The position numbers and the translations under genes are program-made. Positions 54,501 to 62,513 of a stretch of 62,513 nt of DNA are shown one piece after another. The DNA comes from Bacteroidota bacterium (lineage in GTDB: Bacteria > Bacteroidota > Bacteroidia > Chitinophagales > LD1): positions 1 to 62,513 of the forward strand of contig JAFDYQ010000027.1 of NCBI GenBank assembly GCA_018267365.1, in the 5' to 3' direction. Position 1 is the first letter of the stretch. The number at the start of each line of letters is the position of its first letter. The notes beneath the pieces were generated by a model. It saw nothing but the letters and a program-made list of their open reading frames with translations, was not told the DNA's origin and did no database searches.

Positions 54501-55136
54501 TTACAGATCATCAAACTGATACAGGGGGTCCATGGCAGTTTCGGGCGTGACACTGCATAGGGTGTGTATGCGGCCATCTTTTAGACCATAGGCCCAGCCA
54601 TGAATCTCCGGCTTTTTGCCTTTCTTCCAGGCCTTTTGTATGATAGCGGTCTTTGCCAGGTTATTGACCTGCTCCTGTACATTGAGCTCTACCAGGCGGT
54701 TACTACGCTCCTCAAAGTCTGCTATCGCATCCAGCTCCTTGCGATGGAGGCGGTATACATCTTTTATAGAGCTGATCCATTGATTGATGATACCCAGGTG
54801 ATGCTGCCCCATAGCGGCTATCACACCCCCGCAGCCATAGTGGCCGCAGACTATCACGTGCTTTACCTCCAGCACCTCCACGGCATATTGTACTACACTC
54901 ATCAGGTTGAGGTCTGTTTGTACCACTATGTTGGCCACATTGCGGTGTACGAAGATCTCACCCGGGGGGGTATTGGTCACCTCATTGGCTGGTACGCGGC
55001 TGTCAGAGCAGCCTATCCAGAGGAAGTCAGGTCTTTGGATCTTGGAGAGCCGGCTGAAGTAGTCCGGGTCATTTTTGAGCATTTCTTCAGCCCAGGCCTT
55101 ATTGCCGGCTATCAGTCTGTCGTATGATTGTTTCAT
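54501..55136 (-). CDS. Beta-class carbonic anhydrase
   Basis: Interconverts CO2 and bicarbonate. The 211-residue protein has the zinc ligands Cys43 (IGCSDSR, with Asp45 and Arg47), His99 and Cys102 (VCGHYGCGG), and the PGEIFVHRNVANIV loop. It matches the Can-type clade of about 210-220 residues. I start it at ATG 55136 (MKQSYDRLIAGNKAW); an upstream in-frame codon at 55172 would add twelve residues not typical of the family. It is divergent from the transketolase genes and 49 nt upstream of the cobalamin gene. Confidence 0.95.
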   Translation of the reverse strand: MKQSYDRLIAGNKAWAEEMLKNDPDYFSRLSKIQRPDFLWIGCSDSRVPANEVTNTPPGEIFVHRNVANIVVQTDLNLMSVVQYAVEVLEVKHVIVCGHYGCGGVIAAMGQHHLGIINQWISSIKDVYRLHRKELDAIADFEERSNRLVELNVQEQVNNLAKTAIIQKAWKKGKKPEIHGWAYGLKDGRIHTLCSVTPETAMDPLYQFDDL

Positions 55137-55287
55137 GATCAGTGGGAGTTTCAGGTCAAAGAACGTAAACAAAGGACATATTAAAAAGTTGCGGAGCGAC
55201 GCGGCCCCATCCTGATATTCACTGATTGTACATAAATAGCAGGCCTTTGGATAGCGCCACTTTATATTTTAGCGCAAAATCTGACAG

Positions 55288-56130
55288 ATGGCATCTATAG
55301 AGGAGCTGCAGCGTATGGCCACACAGGTGCGCCGAGATATAGTGAGGATGGTACATGCGGTCAACTCGGGACACCCCGGAGGATCGCTAGGCTGCACGGA
55401 GTTCTTGGTTGCATTGTACTTCGATGTGATGAAGCATGATCCAAAATTCTCTATGGACGGCATAGGTCAGGATCTGTTCTTTCTCTCTAATGGTCACATC
55501 AGCCCGGTTTTCTATTCAGTGCTGGCGCGTAGTGGTTATTTTGATGTAGCAGAGCTGGCTACCTTTCGCAAGCTCAACTCCAGGCTGCAGGGCCACCCTA
55601 CTACTCATGAGCACCTGCCGGGTATCCGCGTAGCGTCAGGATCTCTCGGTCAGGGTATGAGTGTAGCTATAGGAGCTGCGCTGACCAAGAAACTCAATAG
55701 GGACAATTCCCTTGTTTTCTCGCTCCATGGCGATGGTGAGCTGCAGGAAGGGCAGATATGGGAGTCTATGCTCTTTGCGCCGCATCATAAGGTGGATAAT
55801 CTGATCTGCACCGTAGACTACAACGGCCAGCAGATAGATGGCCCGACAGAGAAAGTACTCTCACTGGGCGATCTGGAGGCGAAGGCTAAAGCCTTTGGCT
55901 GGGATGTGATGGCCATAGCAGATGGCAATAATATGGCGCAGGTCATAGATGGCCTGAATGAGGCCAAAAGCCGCACCGGTCATGGCAAACCTGTCTTTGT
56001 GATCATGAAGACAGCTATGGGTGCCGGTGTAGACTTTATGATGGGTAGCCACAAATGGCACGGAGTAGCCCCTAATGATGAGCAGCTCAAGGCAGCCCTG
56101 GGTCAGCTGGTGGAGGAGAAAGACTATTGA
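55288..56130 (+). CDS. Transketolase, N-terminal (TPP-binding) subunit
   Basis: One half of a split transketolase (pentose phosphate pathway, transfer of two-carbon units). The 280-residue subunit carries the pyrophosphate-binding part: HAVNSGHPGGSLG, LSNGHISPVFYSVLA, PGIRVASGSLGQGMSVAIG, and the TPP motif HGDGELQEGQIWE ending in YNGQQIDG. Together with the next gene, 39 nt downstream, it equals a complete transketolase. Split forms are common in Bacteroidota, Firmicutes and archaea. Confidence 0.95.
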   Translation: MASIEELQRMATQVRRDIVRMVHAVNSGHPGGSLGCTEFLVALYFDVMKHDPKFSMDGIGQDLFFLSNGHISPVFYSVLARSGYFDVAELATFRKLNSRLQGHPTTHEHLPGIRVASGSLGQGMSVAIGAALTKKLNRDNSLVFSLHGDGELQEGQIWESMLFAPHHKVDNLICTVDYNGQQIDGPTEKVLSLGDLEAKAKAFGWDVMAIADGNNMAQVIDGLNEAKSRTGHGKPVFVIMKTAMGAGVDFMMGSHKWHGVAPNDEQLKAALGQLVEEKDY

Positions 56131-56169
56131 TCCGGAGTATTTAAACAAATCGATACAAACCAAACATAC

Positions 56170-57132
56170 ATGGCACTCTCAGACTATACTGTACAAAATG
56201 AAGTAGACACCAGATCAGGATTCGGTGCCGGTATACTGGCACTGGGCCGCGAGAACCCCAATGTCGTAGCTCTTTGTGCAGATCTGGTTGGCTCGCTCAA
56301 GCTGGACGACTTTATCAAGGAATTTCCGGAGCGCTTCATACAGTGCGGCATAGCAGAGGCCAATATGATCGGTATAGCTGCCGGTATGACCATAGGCGGC
56401 AAGATCCCCTTTGCTACTTCATTCGCAAACTTCGTGACGGGCCGTGTCTACGACCAGATACGCCAGTCGGTAGCCTACTCCGGCAAAAATGTAAAGATAG
56501 CAGCCTCTCATGCCGGCCTGACACTCGGAGAGGATGGCGCGACACACCAGATACTGGAAGACATAGGTATGATGCAGATGCTGCCCGGCATGACAGTGAT
56601 CAATCCGTGCGACTACAATCAGACCAAGGCTGCGACGATAGCCGCTGGCCGTATGGAAGGCCCCGTCTATCTGCGTTTCGGTAGGCCTAAGTGGCCTAAT
56701 TTCACCCCGGCTGATCAGACTTTTGAGATCGGTAAGGCTGTAGTAATGAATGAGGGTACGGATGTCACCATTTTCGCTACCGGCCATCTCGTGTGGAAGG
56801 CTCTCCAGGCAGCGCGAGAGCTGGAAAAGAACGGCATATCTGTAGAATTAATTAATATCCATACCATTAAACCACTGGATCACGCAGCGGTCATAAAGTC
56901 TGTGGCCAAAACCGGGTGCGCTGTGATATGTGAGGAGCATAACTATATAGGCGGACTGGGCAGTGCTATCGCCACGCTGCTGGGCCGGGAGCTGCCCGCA
57001 CCACTGGAGCAAGTAGCTGTAAATGATAGTTTTGGCGAGAGCGGCACCCCGGATCAGCTGCTGGCCAAATATGGTCTGGATACGCCGGATGTGATAGCAG
57101 CAGTGAGACGCGCCCTGGCCCGTAAAAAATAA
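56170..57132 (+). CDS. Transketolase, C-terminal (pyrimidine-binding) subunit
   Basis: The second half of the split enzyme, 320 residues. It has the pyrimidine-binding domain (RFIQCGIAEANMIGIAAGM, with the catalytic Glu in IAEAN; PFATSFANF; AASHAGLTLGEDGATHQ) and the transketolase C-terminal domain (from about 195, VTIFATGHLVWKAL). It is cotranscribed with the N-terminal subunit. A sigma factor gene starts 30 nt downstream on the same strand, with no terminator seen between. Confidence 0.95.
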   Translation: MALSDYTVQNEVDTRSGFGAGILALGRENPNVVALCADLVGSLKLDDFIKEFPERFIQCGIAEANMIGIAAGMTIGGKIPFATSFANFVTGRVYDQIRQSVAYSGKNVKIAASHAGLTLGEDGATHQILEDIGMMQMLPGMTVINPCDYNQTKAATIAAGRMEGPVYLRFGRPKWPNFTPADQTFEIGKAVVMNEGTDVTIFATGHLVWKALQAARELEKNGISVELINIHTIKPLDHAAVIKSVAKTGCAVICEEHNYIGGLGSAIATLLGRELPAPLEQVAVNDSFGESGTPDQLLAKYGLDTPDVIAAVRRALARKK

Positions 57133-57162
57133 CAACCTCTGACCGCAGACCGGTATACCACC

Positions 57163-57729
57163 ATGACCGATAGCGAAATATTAGACCTTTTTCACCACGG
57201 CTCCTCACGCGAGCGGGCTTTCCGCCTGCTCATAGACAAGTATCAGCAGAAAATTTACTGGCATATCCGCCGCATGGTAGTGGAGCATGAGAATGCCAAT
57301 GATGTGATGCAAAATACCTTCATTAAAATATGGAAGGGCTTAGAGAATTTTCGCTCTGACTCTCAGCTTTTCACCTGGATGTATCGCATTGCTACTAATG
57401 AGTGCCTGAACTTTCTCAGCCAGCAAAAGAAACATGACGTTATTTCTTTTGATGGGGCTGGCCAGGGTGGCGAGGAGGAAAGCCTCAGCCCATCCAGTTA
57501 TATCAAGGCTGAATCTGAGTCTGTAGATCCCGAGGAGCTGCTACGCAAGCTGCAAAAAGCCATAGAACTGCTGCCGGAAAAGCAAAAACTTGTCTTTAAT
57601 ATGAGATATTACGATGAAATGCCATATGAGCAGATCAGTGAAATACTCAATACCAGCGTAGGAGCGCTGAAAGCATCCTACTTTCATGCTGCCCAGAAAA
57701 TTGAGAAATATTTGCTATCTGACCATTAA
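57163..57729 (+). CDS. ECF-type RNA polymerase sigma factor
   Basis: A 188-residue sigma-70 family factor with only regions 2 and 4. Region 2 reads AFRLLIDKYQQKIYWHIRRM, VMQNTFIKIWKGLENFR and FTWMYRIATNECLNFL; region 4 reads IELLPEKQKLVFNMRYYDEM then PYEQISEILNTSVGALKASY. An acidic 40-residue linker joins them. The next two genes (a membrane protein with a cytoplasmic N-terminus and a Spy-like periplasmic protein) form a likely regulatory operon with it. No FecR or SusC/D genes are adjacent, so it is not the polysaccharide-locus type. Confidence 0.93.
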   Translation: MTDSEILDLFHHGSSRERAFRLLIDKYQQKIYWHIRRMVVEHENANDVMQNTFIKIWKGLENFRSDSQLFTWMYRIATNECLNFLSQQKKHDVISFDGAGQGGEEESLSPSSYIKAESESVDPEELLRKLQKAIELLPEKQKLVFNMRYYDEMPYEQISEILNTSVGALKASYFHAAQKIEKYLLSDH

Positions 57730-57781
57730 ACTTTAACAAATCCACTAAGTCATAAGATAAAAGCCCCTGATAGGGAAATCA

Positions 57782-58564
57782 GTGAAGCCGTCCACAGACA
57801 TATCAGTTGAACTCTCTGGCATAGCGCCGGTTCTGTCAGGTCTTGATAAAAAGGATTTTTATCAGGCGCCGGAGGGCTATTTTATTGATTCTGTGGAGCA
57901 TATCCTGGCAGTAGTAGAAGATCGGTTCATAGAGGTCTCATTGCCTCCTGTGCTTGCTTCTTTGCCGCGTCTGGTGCCTCATCCCCAGTTGCCAGCTGAG
58001 TATCTGGCCTCTTTTGCTGACGATCTGATGGCTCATATTTATGCTGACGAAGTAGCGGAGGAGCTTGTGCATGCCGCGCCATCTCTCGCAGCCTGCCCCA
58101 AGCGTCCAGTGTACGCTGTGCCTGCTGATTATTTTGTATCGCTACCGGCTACACTATTAGCTATGGCAGAGAGGGAAAATCGGGAGCACCACTCAGCATT
58201 GGAGGCCACAGTGAGCAAATGGAGCGATTGGATGGATCGAGTATGGGATAGTGTGTTGCGTCCCGGTCACGCCTTTGCTTTTACCTGTGTATTATCTGTC
58301 GCGGTGATTTTTGCAATGGTTTTCGCACATAGTACACTGACTCCTGAGGAAAAAATATTTGCTCAGATGCAGCAGCTTCCAGAGAGTGAGATCAGTTCAT
58401 ATATAGGCAGGCATAGAGATGATTTTGATGAGCGGACCATTCTGCAAAATATTAATGACGTTGACTTTACACATTACTTTGACAAACCCGAAAATATTCC
58501 TGCCCATCTCAAGGCAATTGGTTCAGAAAATCAAAGTCTGACAGAAGAAGATATTCTGGACTGA
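57782..58564 (+). CDS. Putative membrane-bound anti-sigma factor with Tyr-Phe repeats
   Basis: A 260-residue protein with a single transmembrane helix (about residues 161-180, HAFAFTCVLSVAVIFAMVF). The N-terminal cytoplasmic part contains three copies of a motif of the form P-x-x-Y-F/L followed by an amphipathic helix: YQAPEGYFIDSVEHIL, PQLPAEYLASFADDLM and YAVPADYFVSLPATLL. Position after an ECF sigma gene and this topology suggest an anti-sigma factor, although no standard zinc-finger motif is present. The start is GTG; an in-frame TAA lies 24 nt before it and no other start codon comes between. Confidence 0.7.
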   Translation: MKPSTDISVELSGIAPVLSGLDKKDFYQAPEGYFIDSVEHILAVVEDRFIEVSLPPVLASLPRLVPHPQLPAEYLASFADDLMAHIYADEVAEELVHAAPSLAACPKRPVYAVPADYFVSLPATLLAMAERENREHHSALEATVSKWSDWMDRVWDSVLRPGHAFAFTCVLSVAVIFAMVFAHSTLTPEEKIFAQMQQLPESEISSYIGRHRDDFDERTILQNINDVDFTHYFDKPENIPAHLKAIGSENQSLTEEDILD

Positions 58565-58590
58565 TAGGTAGACCCGACACAGAGATAGAA

Positions 58591-59028
58591 ATGAAGCTTC
58601 TAAAATGCATAGGTACTTTCATCCTCACTTTGTCACTACTGGTAGCGACTGAGCAGGGGTACGCTCAGACTACCCAGCGGGAGAAAGTAGAGTCCATGCG
58701 CATCGCTTTTATCACTCATCGTCTGGAGCTCACCCCGGAGGAATCACAAAGATTCTGGCCGGTATACCATGGCTACAGGCGTGATCTCTCTGCGCTGCGG
58801 CGCACATTCTATCCTATGGACGATGGCACTGACCCGCACCTGTCTGCAGATAAACAAATGGAGTTTGAGCAAAAGAAACTGGACCTGAAAAAGAGGTACA
58901 TACCCCAGTTTGAAGCAGCAATAGGCAAGGCAAAGGTAAATCGGCTGGTAGGAGCTGAGGAGGACTTTAAAAAAATGCTCGTGCAAATAGTCAGAAACCG
59001 GCGAGAGCAGCGCAATGCTCCGAAATAA
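58591..59028 (+). CDS. Periplasmic Spy/CpxP-like protein
   Basis: A 145-residue secreted helical protein: signal peptide (about 1-25, ending GYA), then LTPEESQRFWPVYHGYRR, an LTxxQ-like motif seen in the Spy/CpxP family, and a charged, Arg/Lys-rich helical C-terminus. Bacteroidota annotate such genes as sensors of ECF sigma factors when they follow a sigma/anti-sigma pair, as here. It begins 26 nt after the anti-sigma gene. It ends 1 nt from the convergent asd gene. Confidence 0.78.
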   Translation: MKLLKCIGTFILTLSLLVATEQGYAQTTQREKVESMRIAFITHRLELTPEESQRFWPVYHGYRRDLSALRRTFYPMDDGTDPHLSADKQMEFEQKKLDLKKRYIPQFEAAIGKAKVNRLVGAEEDFKKMLVQIVRNRREQRNAPK

Positions 59029-59029
59029 C

Positions 59030-60040
59030 TCAGGCCGGGCCCCCCTCTGATCCTATCAACTTTTTCTCCTTCATATACTCAGCTATCTGTACCGCATTGG
59101 TAGCTGCTCCTTTACGTAGATTGTCTGATACGATCCACATATTCAGAGTATTGGGCTGCGTCTCATCACGGCGCAAGCGACCTACAAAAACTTCATCTCT
59201 GTCATGTGCATCTTTAGGCATAGGGTACTTTAGATTGGCTACATCGTCCACCAGAGATACGCCCGGTGCCCGGGATAAAATAGCTCGCACCTCGCTCAGG
59301 CTAAAGTCCTTTTCAAACTCTACGTTTACACTCTCTGAGTGGCCGCCTATGACCGGCACACGCACGGTAGTGGCCGTGACCCTGATGGAGTCATCACCCA
59401 TTATTTTTTTTGTCTCATTGACCATCTTCATTTCTTCTTTGGTATATCCATTGTCCGTGAAGACATCAATATGCGGCAGGAGATTGAGATCTATAGAGTA
59501 TGGATAGGCTTTTTCGCCTTCTATACCTTTTCGTTCGTTCATGAGCTGGTCCACAGCCTTCTTGCCCGTACCTGTCACTGACTGGTAGGTAGAGACTACT
59601 ATCCGCTTTATCCTATAGTTGTCATGGAGAGGCTTTAGTGCTACCACCATCTGTATGGTAGAGCAGTTGGGGTTAGCTATGATTTTATCATGGCTGCCGA
59701 TCACATCTGCATTTACCTCCGGTACTACGAGTCTGATAGCAGGGTCCATGCGCCAGGCAGAGGAGTTGTCTATCACTACAGTGCCTTTGGATGCAAATTT
59801 GGGTGCCCATTCTTTTGAGGTGCTTCCTCCCGCAGAAAAAATAGCTATATCCGGTTTCAGCGCTACGGCCTGCTCCATGCTGAGCACCTTATATTCTTTA
59901 CCACAAAAAGTCACGGGTAAACCGATAGATTTTTCTGACGCTACCGGATAAAATTCGGTAACGGGAAACCGGCGCTCCTCGAGCACCTGCATCATTTTTT
60001 TGCCTACCAGACCGGTGGCGCCTACCACGGCTACTTTCAT
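59030..60040 (-). CDS. asd: Aspartate-semialdehyde dehydrogenase
   Basis: Reduces aspartyl phosphate to aspartate semialdehyde, the branch point to lysine/diaminopimelate, threonine and methionine. The 336-residue protein has VAVVGATGLVGKKMMQVL for NADPH, the catalytic Cys126 in IANPNCSTIQMV, and PVIGGHSESVNVEF with the base His. The length is normal. It stands alone, convergent with the Spy-like gene. Confidence 0.96.
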   Translation of the reverse strand: MKVAVVGATGLVGKKMMQVLEERRFPVTEFYPVASEKSIGLPVTFCGKEYKVLSMEQAVALKPDIAIFSAGGSTSKEWAPKFASKGTVVIDNSSAWRMDPAIRLVVPEVNADVIGSHDKIIANPNCSTIQMVVALKPLHDNYRIKRIVVSTYQSVTGTGKKAVDQLMNERKGIEGEKAYPYSIDLNLLPHIDVFTDNGYTKEEMKMVNETKKIMGDDSIRVTATTVRVPVIGGHSESVNVEFEKDFSLSEVRAILSRAPGVSLVDDVANLKYPMPKDAHDRDEVFVGRLRRDETQPNTLNMWIVSDNLRKGAATNAVQIAEYMKEKKLIGSEGGPA

Positions 60041-60139
60041 GCTTTTTGCGATTGTAAGGCACTAAAATCTTTATTTTCTATCATTTTTTCGCACTATACA
60101 TCCGTTTTTAGCCGGATCGCGTCATACTAGAGCCGTTTT

Positions 60140-60172
60140 TTTGCTAAAAGTTGTTATTGGAAAATATTTTTG
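60140..60172 (+). promoter_or_regulatory. Promoter of the T9SS type B surface-protein gene
   Basis: TTTG (60140-60143), a 21-nt spacer and TATTTTTG (60165-60172) match the Bacteroidota consensus. The leader to ATG 60226 would be about 47 nt. Confidence 0.65.
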
Positions 60173-60225
60173 TAATTTCCAATCTTGAAACACTGTATCA
60201 CTGGCACCCTAATGCGCACCATGGT

Positions 60226-61737
60226 ATGAAGCTATACTTATGCCTTATCACATCCAGTCTGCTATCACTCTCCGCGTGGTCGCAGTCTGCCTTGTTTAAT
60301 AACAGGGGTGCTTCAATATATATGACTCCCGGGTCACAGATGACTGTATTGAATGATTCTCTCCACAATTTCGATGGTCTGATACAGAATGCAGGCGACA
60401 TCAATGTGACAGGCTCAATCATAAATGATGACTCCCTGACTGGTGGGGGAGCACTGGCTACCACCGGGCTATATGAACTAGGGGGCAACTGGGTCAACAA
60501 TGGTACCGTGATATCGTATCAAGACTCTGTGATGCTATCGGGCGATGCTCAGCTGATCACAGGGTCTGTAGTTACAGCTTTCCACCACCTCATTTTGGCC
60601 GGTACGGCTAATTCTGTCAAAACCCAGACCCTCAATGCTACTGTAGACGGGATACTGGATCTACGCAATCATGAACTGGCTACTCAGCAGTATGAGATGC
60701 TCGTACTAAATGCTGATCCTGCAGCCATTACTAAGGCCAGCGGAGCTGACGGCTTTGTGAGTAGTCTGGATACCGGTCGTCTCTCCCGGGCTACCAATAG
60801 TACCTCGGCTTATCTTTATCCTACAGGTACACCATCTAGTATTTCGACTTTACCATTTTACTACAGGCCCGTGGCTATGACCCCGTCCTCTGCTGCCCAC
60901 AATATATACGGAGCTAGGATAGTACACGATCCAACAGCAGATAGCTATGATGTAGCAAAACTGGATGATACGCTCTGCCGGGTCAATCCACTTTACTATC
61001 ACAGGCTTTATCATAGCCTTGGCGGCACGTCTGCCAAGATCAAGATGTACTATGACGATGTAAACGATGGCTACTGGACACAAATAGCGCACTGGGCGGC
61101 CAGCCGCTGGAACTATATGGGCAGGTCAACGATAGGTTCGGGATATGGACTCACATCTGTAGAGGTGTCAAACTGGTCTAACTTTAGCCCACATCCATTT
61201 GCCCTGGGCTCTAAAAAATTTACACTAGATGCCGGTCCTGACCAAAATATCTATTCCGGACAGACCGTTCAGCTCAATCCCGCTATCGGGCTGACATCTC
61301 TGGATATAGATAATGTGCAATGGTCACCATCTACATATCTGGACTATGACAATATAAAAGATCCTACCGCAAGTCCTACGGAAACTATCCAATATACAGT
61401 GGTAGTGACAGACAGATCAGGCTGTAGCCTCAGGGATTCCCTCACTCTCCTGCTGATGCCTGACCTCTTATTGATTCCTAATGCATTTTCGCCTAATAAC
61501 GACCAGCTAAACGATATTTTTAAGCCTTTAAACAAAAATTTGACTAAAATTGCATTCCAAATTTTCGACCGGTGGGGCGAAAAGGTCTTTGAAACTGATG
61601 GTGTTGGAGAAGGTTGGGACGGCACTTATAAGAATGTGAAGCAAGATATAGGTGTCTATGTGTGGAAGATACAATATCAGCTCGAAGGCAGTAGCACTAT
61701 GAGGTCAGAATCTGGAAACGTAACCCTGGTAAGATAA
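60226..61737 (+). CDS. Secreted surface protein with type B T9SS sorting domain
   Basis: A 503-residue exported protein: signal peptide (MKLYLCLITSSLLSLSAWSQ), a beta-rich region with a filamentous-haemagglutinin-like start (NNRGASIYMTPGSQMTVLND), a PKD/Ig-like stretch (about 340-410) and the gliding-motility-associated C-terminal domain (IPNAFSPNNDQLNDIF, FQIFDRWGEKVFET, GWDGTYKN, GVYVWKIQY). The latter is the type B sorting signal for the T9SS, whose translocon SprA is also in the window. The in-frame TTG at 60151 lies before the promoter's -7 element, so ATG 60226 is preferred. Probable surface adhesin; ligand unknown. Confidence 0.9.
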   Translation: MKLYLCLITSSLLSLSAWSQSALFNNRGASIYMTPGSQMTVLNDSLHNFDGLIQNAGDINVTGSIINDDSLTGGGALATTGLYELGGNWVNNGTVISYQDSVMLSGDAQLITGSVVTAFHHLILAGTANSVKTQTLNATVDGILDLRNHELATQQYEMLVLNADPAAITKASGADGFVSSLDTGRLSRATNSTSAYLYPTGTPSSISTLPFYYRPVAMTPSSAAHNIYGARIVHDPTADSYDVAKLDDTLCRVNPLYYHRLYHSLGGTSAKIKMYYDDVNDGYWTQIAHWAASRWNYMGRSTIGSGYGLTSVEVSNWSNFSPHPFALGSKKFTLDAGPDQNIYSGQTVQLNPAIGLTSLDIDNVQWSPSTYLDYDNIKDPTASPTETIQYTVVVTDRSGCSLRDSLTLLLMPDLLLIPNAFSPNNDQLNDIFKPLNKNLTKIAFQIFDRWGEKVFETDGVGEGWDGTYKNVKQDIGVYVWKIQYQLEGSSTMRSESGNVTLVR

Positions 61738-61780
61738 ATACAATTCAACTCTATAAACCAATCGAAACCTTAAATCCAGC

Positions 61781-62513
61781 ATGCAAAAAACCTTAACACT
61801 CCTTACCTTTCTGGCATTGGTAAGCGTGGCAGTCCGCGCGCAAAACAATGTCGGTATAGGTACCCTAACCCCAAACAACAAGGCGGTACTCCACCTGGAT
61901 GCCACCGACAAGGGCTTTCTGGCCCCTCGTTTGACCACAGCTCAAAGATTAGCTATCGTCACTACCAATACAGAAGATGGTCTGATGGTATTCGATACAG
62001 ATGTCGAATGTTTCTTTTATTGGAGTAAAACTGCTACAGCTTGGGTGAGTATGTGCCAGGCTGGTGTAGGTACCACCGGTCCTACAGGCCCGGCTGGAGC
62101 TACAGGATCAGCAGGTCCCGCCGGCGCTACCGGCCCTACCGGCGCTGGTGCCACCGGTCCTACAGGTGCGGTGGGAGCTACGGGTGCCACAGGTAGCAAT
62201 GGTCCTACCGGTGCTACAGGAGTAGGTGCCACTGGTCCTACCGGAGCTGCCGGCACTACCGGTCCTACCGGAGCAGCCGGTGCCACAGGTCCCACGGGTG
62301 TAGGTGCTACTGGTCCTACTGGTGCCGCAGGTGCTACCGGTCCTCAAGGTAATACAGGTGCTGCAGGCGCTACTGGCCCTACCGGGGTAGGTACTACCGG
62401 CCCCACGGGTGCGGATGGTGCTACCGGTCCTCAGGGTAATACAGGTGCTGCAGGCGTTACCGGTCCTACAGGTGTAGGTACTACCGGTCCTACAGGTGCA
62501 GATGGCCCCACAG
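61781..62513 (+). CDS. Collagen-like surface protein (5' part; runs off the window)
   Basis: The frame from ATG 61781 stays open to the window end (at least 244 codons). It has a signal peptide ([20 protein letters not shown]), a 70-residue head of the type found in Bacteroidota surface and tail-fibre-like proteins ([55 protein letters not shown]) and then a Gly-X-Y collagen-like domain (GPT, GAT, GAA, GAD, GPQ, GNT triplets; Thr-rich at Y). The perfect triplet is broken at intervals by Gly-Val-Gly or Gly-Ala-Gly. No sorting domain can be seen because the C-terminus is outside. It starts 43 nt after the T9SS protein. Confidence 0.9.
   Translation, partial: MQKTLTLLTFLALVSVAVRAQNNVGIGTLTPNNKAVLHLDATDKGFLAPRLTTAQRLAIVTTNTEDGLMVFDTDVECFFYWSKTATAWVSMCQAGVGTTGPTGPAGATGSAGPAGATGPTGAGATGPTGAVGATGATGSNGPTGATGVGATGPTGAAGTTGPTGAAGATGPTGVGATGPTGAAGATGPQGNTGAAGATGPTGVGTTGPTGADGATGPQGNTGAAGVTGPTGVGTTGPTGADGPT
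62339..62512 (+). repeat. Two 87-bp tandem repeats in the collagen-like gene
   Basis: Two copies (62339-62425 and 62426-62512) of a 29-codon unit starting [10 protein letters not shown] and ending GPTGAD followed by GAT or GPT. The copies differ by few bases (for example GAT versus GVT at the tenth to twelfth residues). Each unit holds one Gly-Val-Gly break. The array probably continues beyond the window. Confidence 0.9.

Noticed and set aside
55288..57132. Transketolase as one gene broken by a frameshift
   Set aside because: Each part has its own start, complete domains and a 39-nt spacer; two-subunit transketolases are a normal arrangement.
62017..62347. Pro/Ala/Val- and Thr/Gly-rich minus-strand frames at the window end
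   Set aside because: They are the complement of the Gly-X-Y repeat; the plus-strand frame has a signal peptide and a known head domain.

Overview
The window reads as ordinary chromosome of a Bacteroidota bacterium, most likely from the Chitinophagales/Sphingobacteriales side. Seen in the sequence: a 2482-residue SprA (type IX secretion translocon) directly abutting ruvA, a protein with a type B (gliding-motility C-terminal) T9SS sorting domain, an OmpA protein with thrombospondin type 3 repeats, families typical of the phylum (DUF4292, DUF2480, DUF2279, DUF4396), a split transketolase, and promoters of the Bacteroidota type (TTTG, about 20 nt, TAnnTTTG). No phage, insertion sequence, CRISPR array or rRNA was seen. 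One tRNA-Asn(GTT) is present.

Layout. 0.8-6.5 kb: an RND tripartite efflux operon (adaptor, pump, outer-membrane factor). 6.6-11.3 kb: a lipoprotein cytochrome c, a DUF4396 membrane protein, tRNA-Asn, a DinB-like protein, then a free-standing DsbD-alpha domain followed by full-length DsbD. 11.3-18.9 kb: TPR-histidine kinase, tsaB, two sibling cysteine-free winged-helix regulators, a catalytically dead double rhodanese, glpD, a PfkB kinase and an RluA-type pseudouridine synthase. 19.0-26.6 kb: typA, OmpA/TSP3 protein, heme A synthase, MFS transporter, DUF2279 protein. 26.8-33.2 kb: SDR, an ERG4/ERG24-like reductase, two amidohydrolase-family exported proteins. 33.2-45.6 kb (all minus strand): an EnvC-like protein, DUF4292 lipoprotein, sprA, ruvA, gatA, tatA. 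45.7-52.4 kb: udk, a nuclease/phosphatase-fold lipid-anchored or membrane protein, an AT-rich orphan, an alpha/beta hydrolase, YdcF, murA, a lytic transglycosylase. 52.4-60 kb: DUF2480, a two-domain cobalamin-binding/G-protein chaperone, beta-carbonic anhydrase, split transketolase, an ECF sigma factor with a probable anti-sigma and a Spy-like periplasmic protein, asd. 60.2 kb to the end: a T9SS type B surface protein and the start of a collagen-like surface protein that runs off the window.

How the genes fit together. Much of the region serves the envelope: efflux, disulfide reduction in the periplasm, peptidoglycan synthesis (MurA) and remodelling (EnvC-like, lytic transglycosylase, YdcF), protein export (TatA, SprA) and surface adhesins. 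The rest is housekeeping (TypA, RuvA, GatABC subunit A, TsaB, Asd, Udk, transketolase).

I found no convincing entirely new defence or biosynthetic system. The observations I would follow first are: a strong next-base dependence of isoleucine codon choice (ATA before G, never before A/T in the two genes I counted); MurA with Asp in place of the fosfomycin-target Cys; a cobalamin/G-protein protein that lacks the mutase half it is normally fused to; an ERG4/ERG24-type reductase; the collagen-like gene with regularly spaced Gly-X-Gly interruptions; and the rhodanese pair with no catalytic cysteine beside two cysteine-free ArsR-fold regulators.
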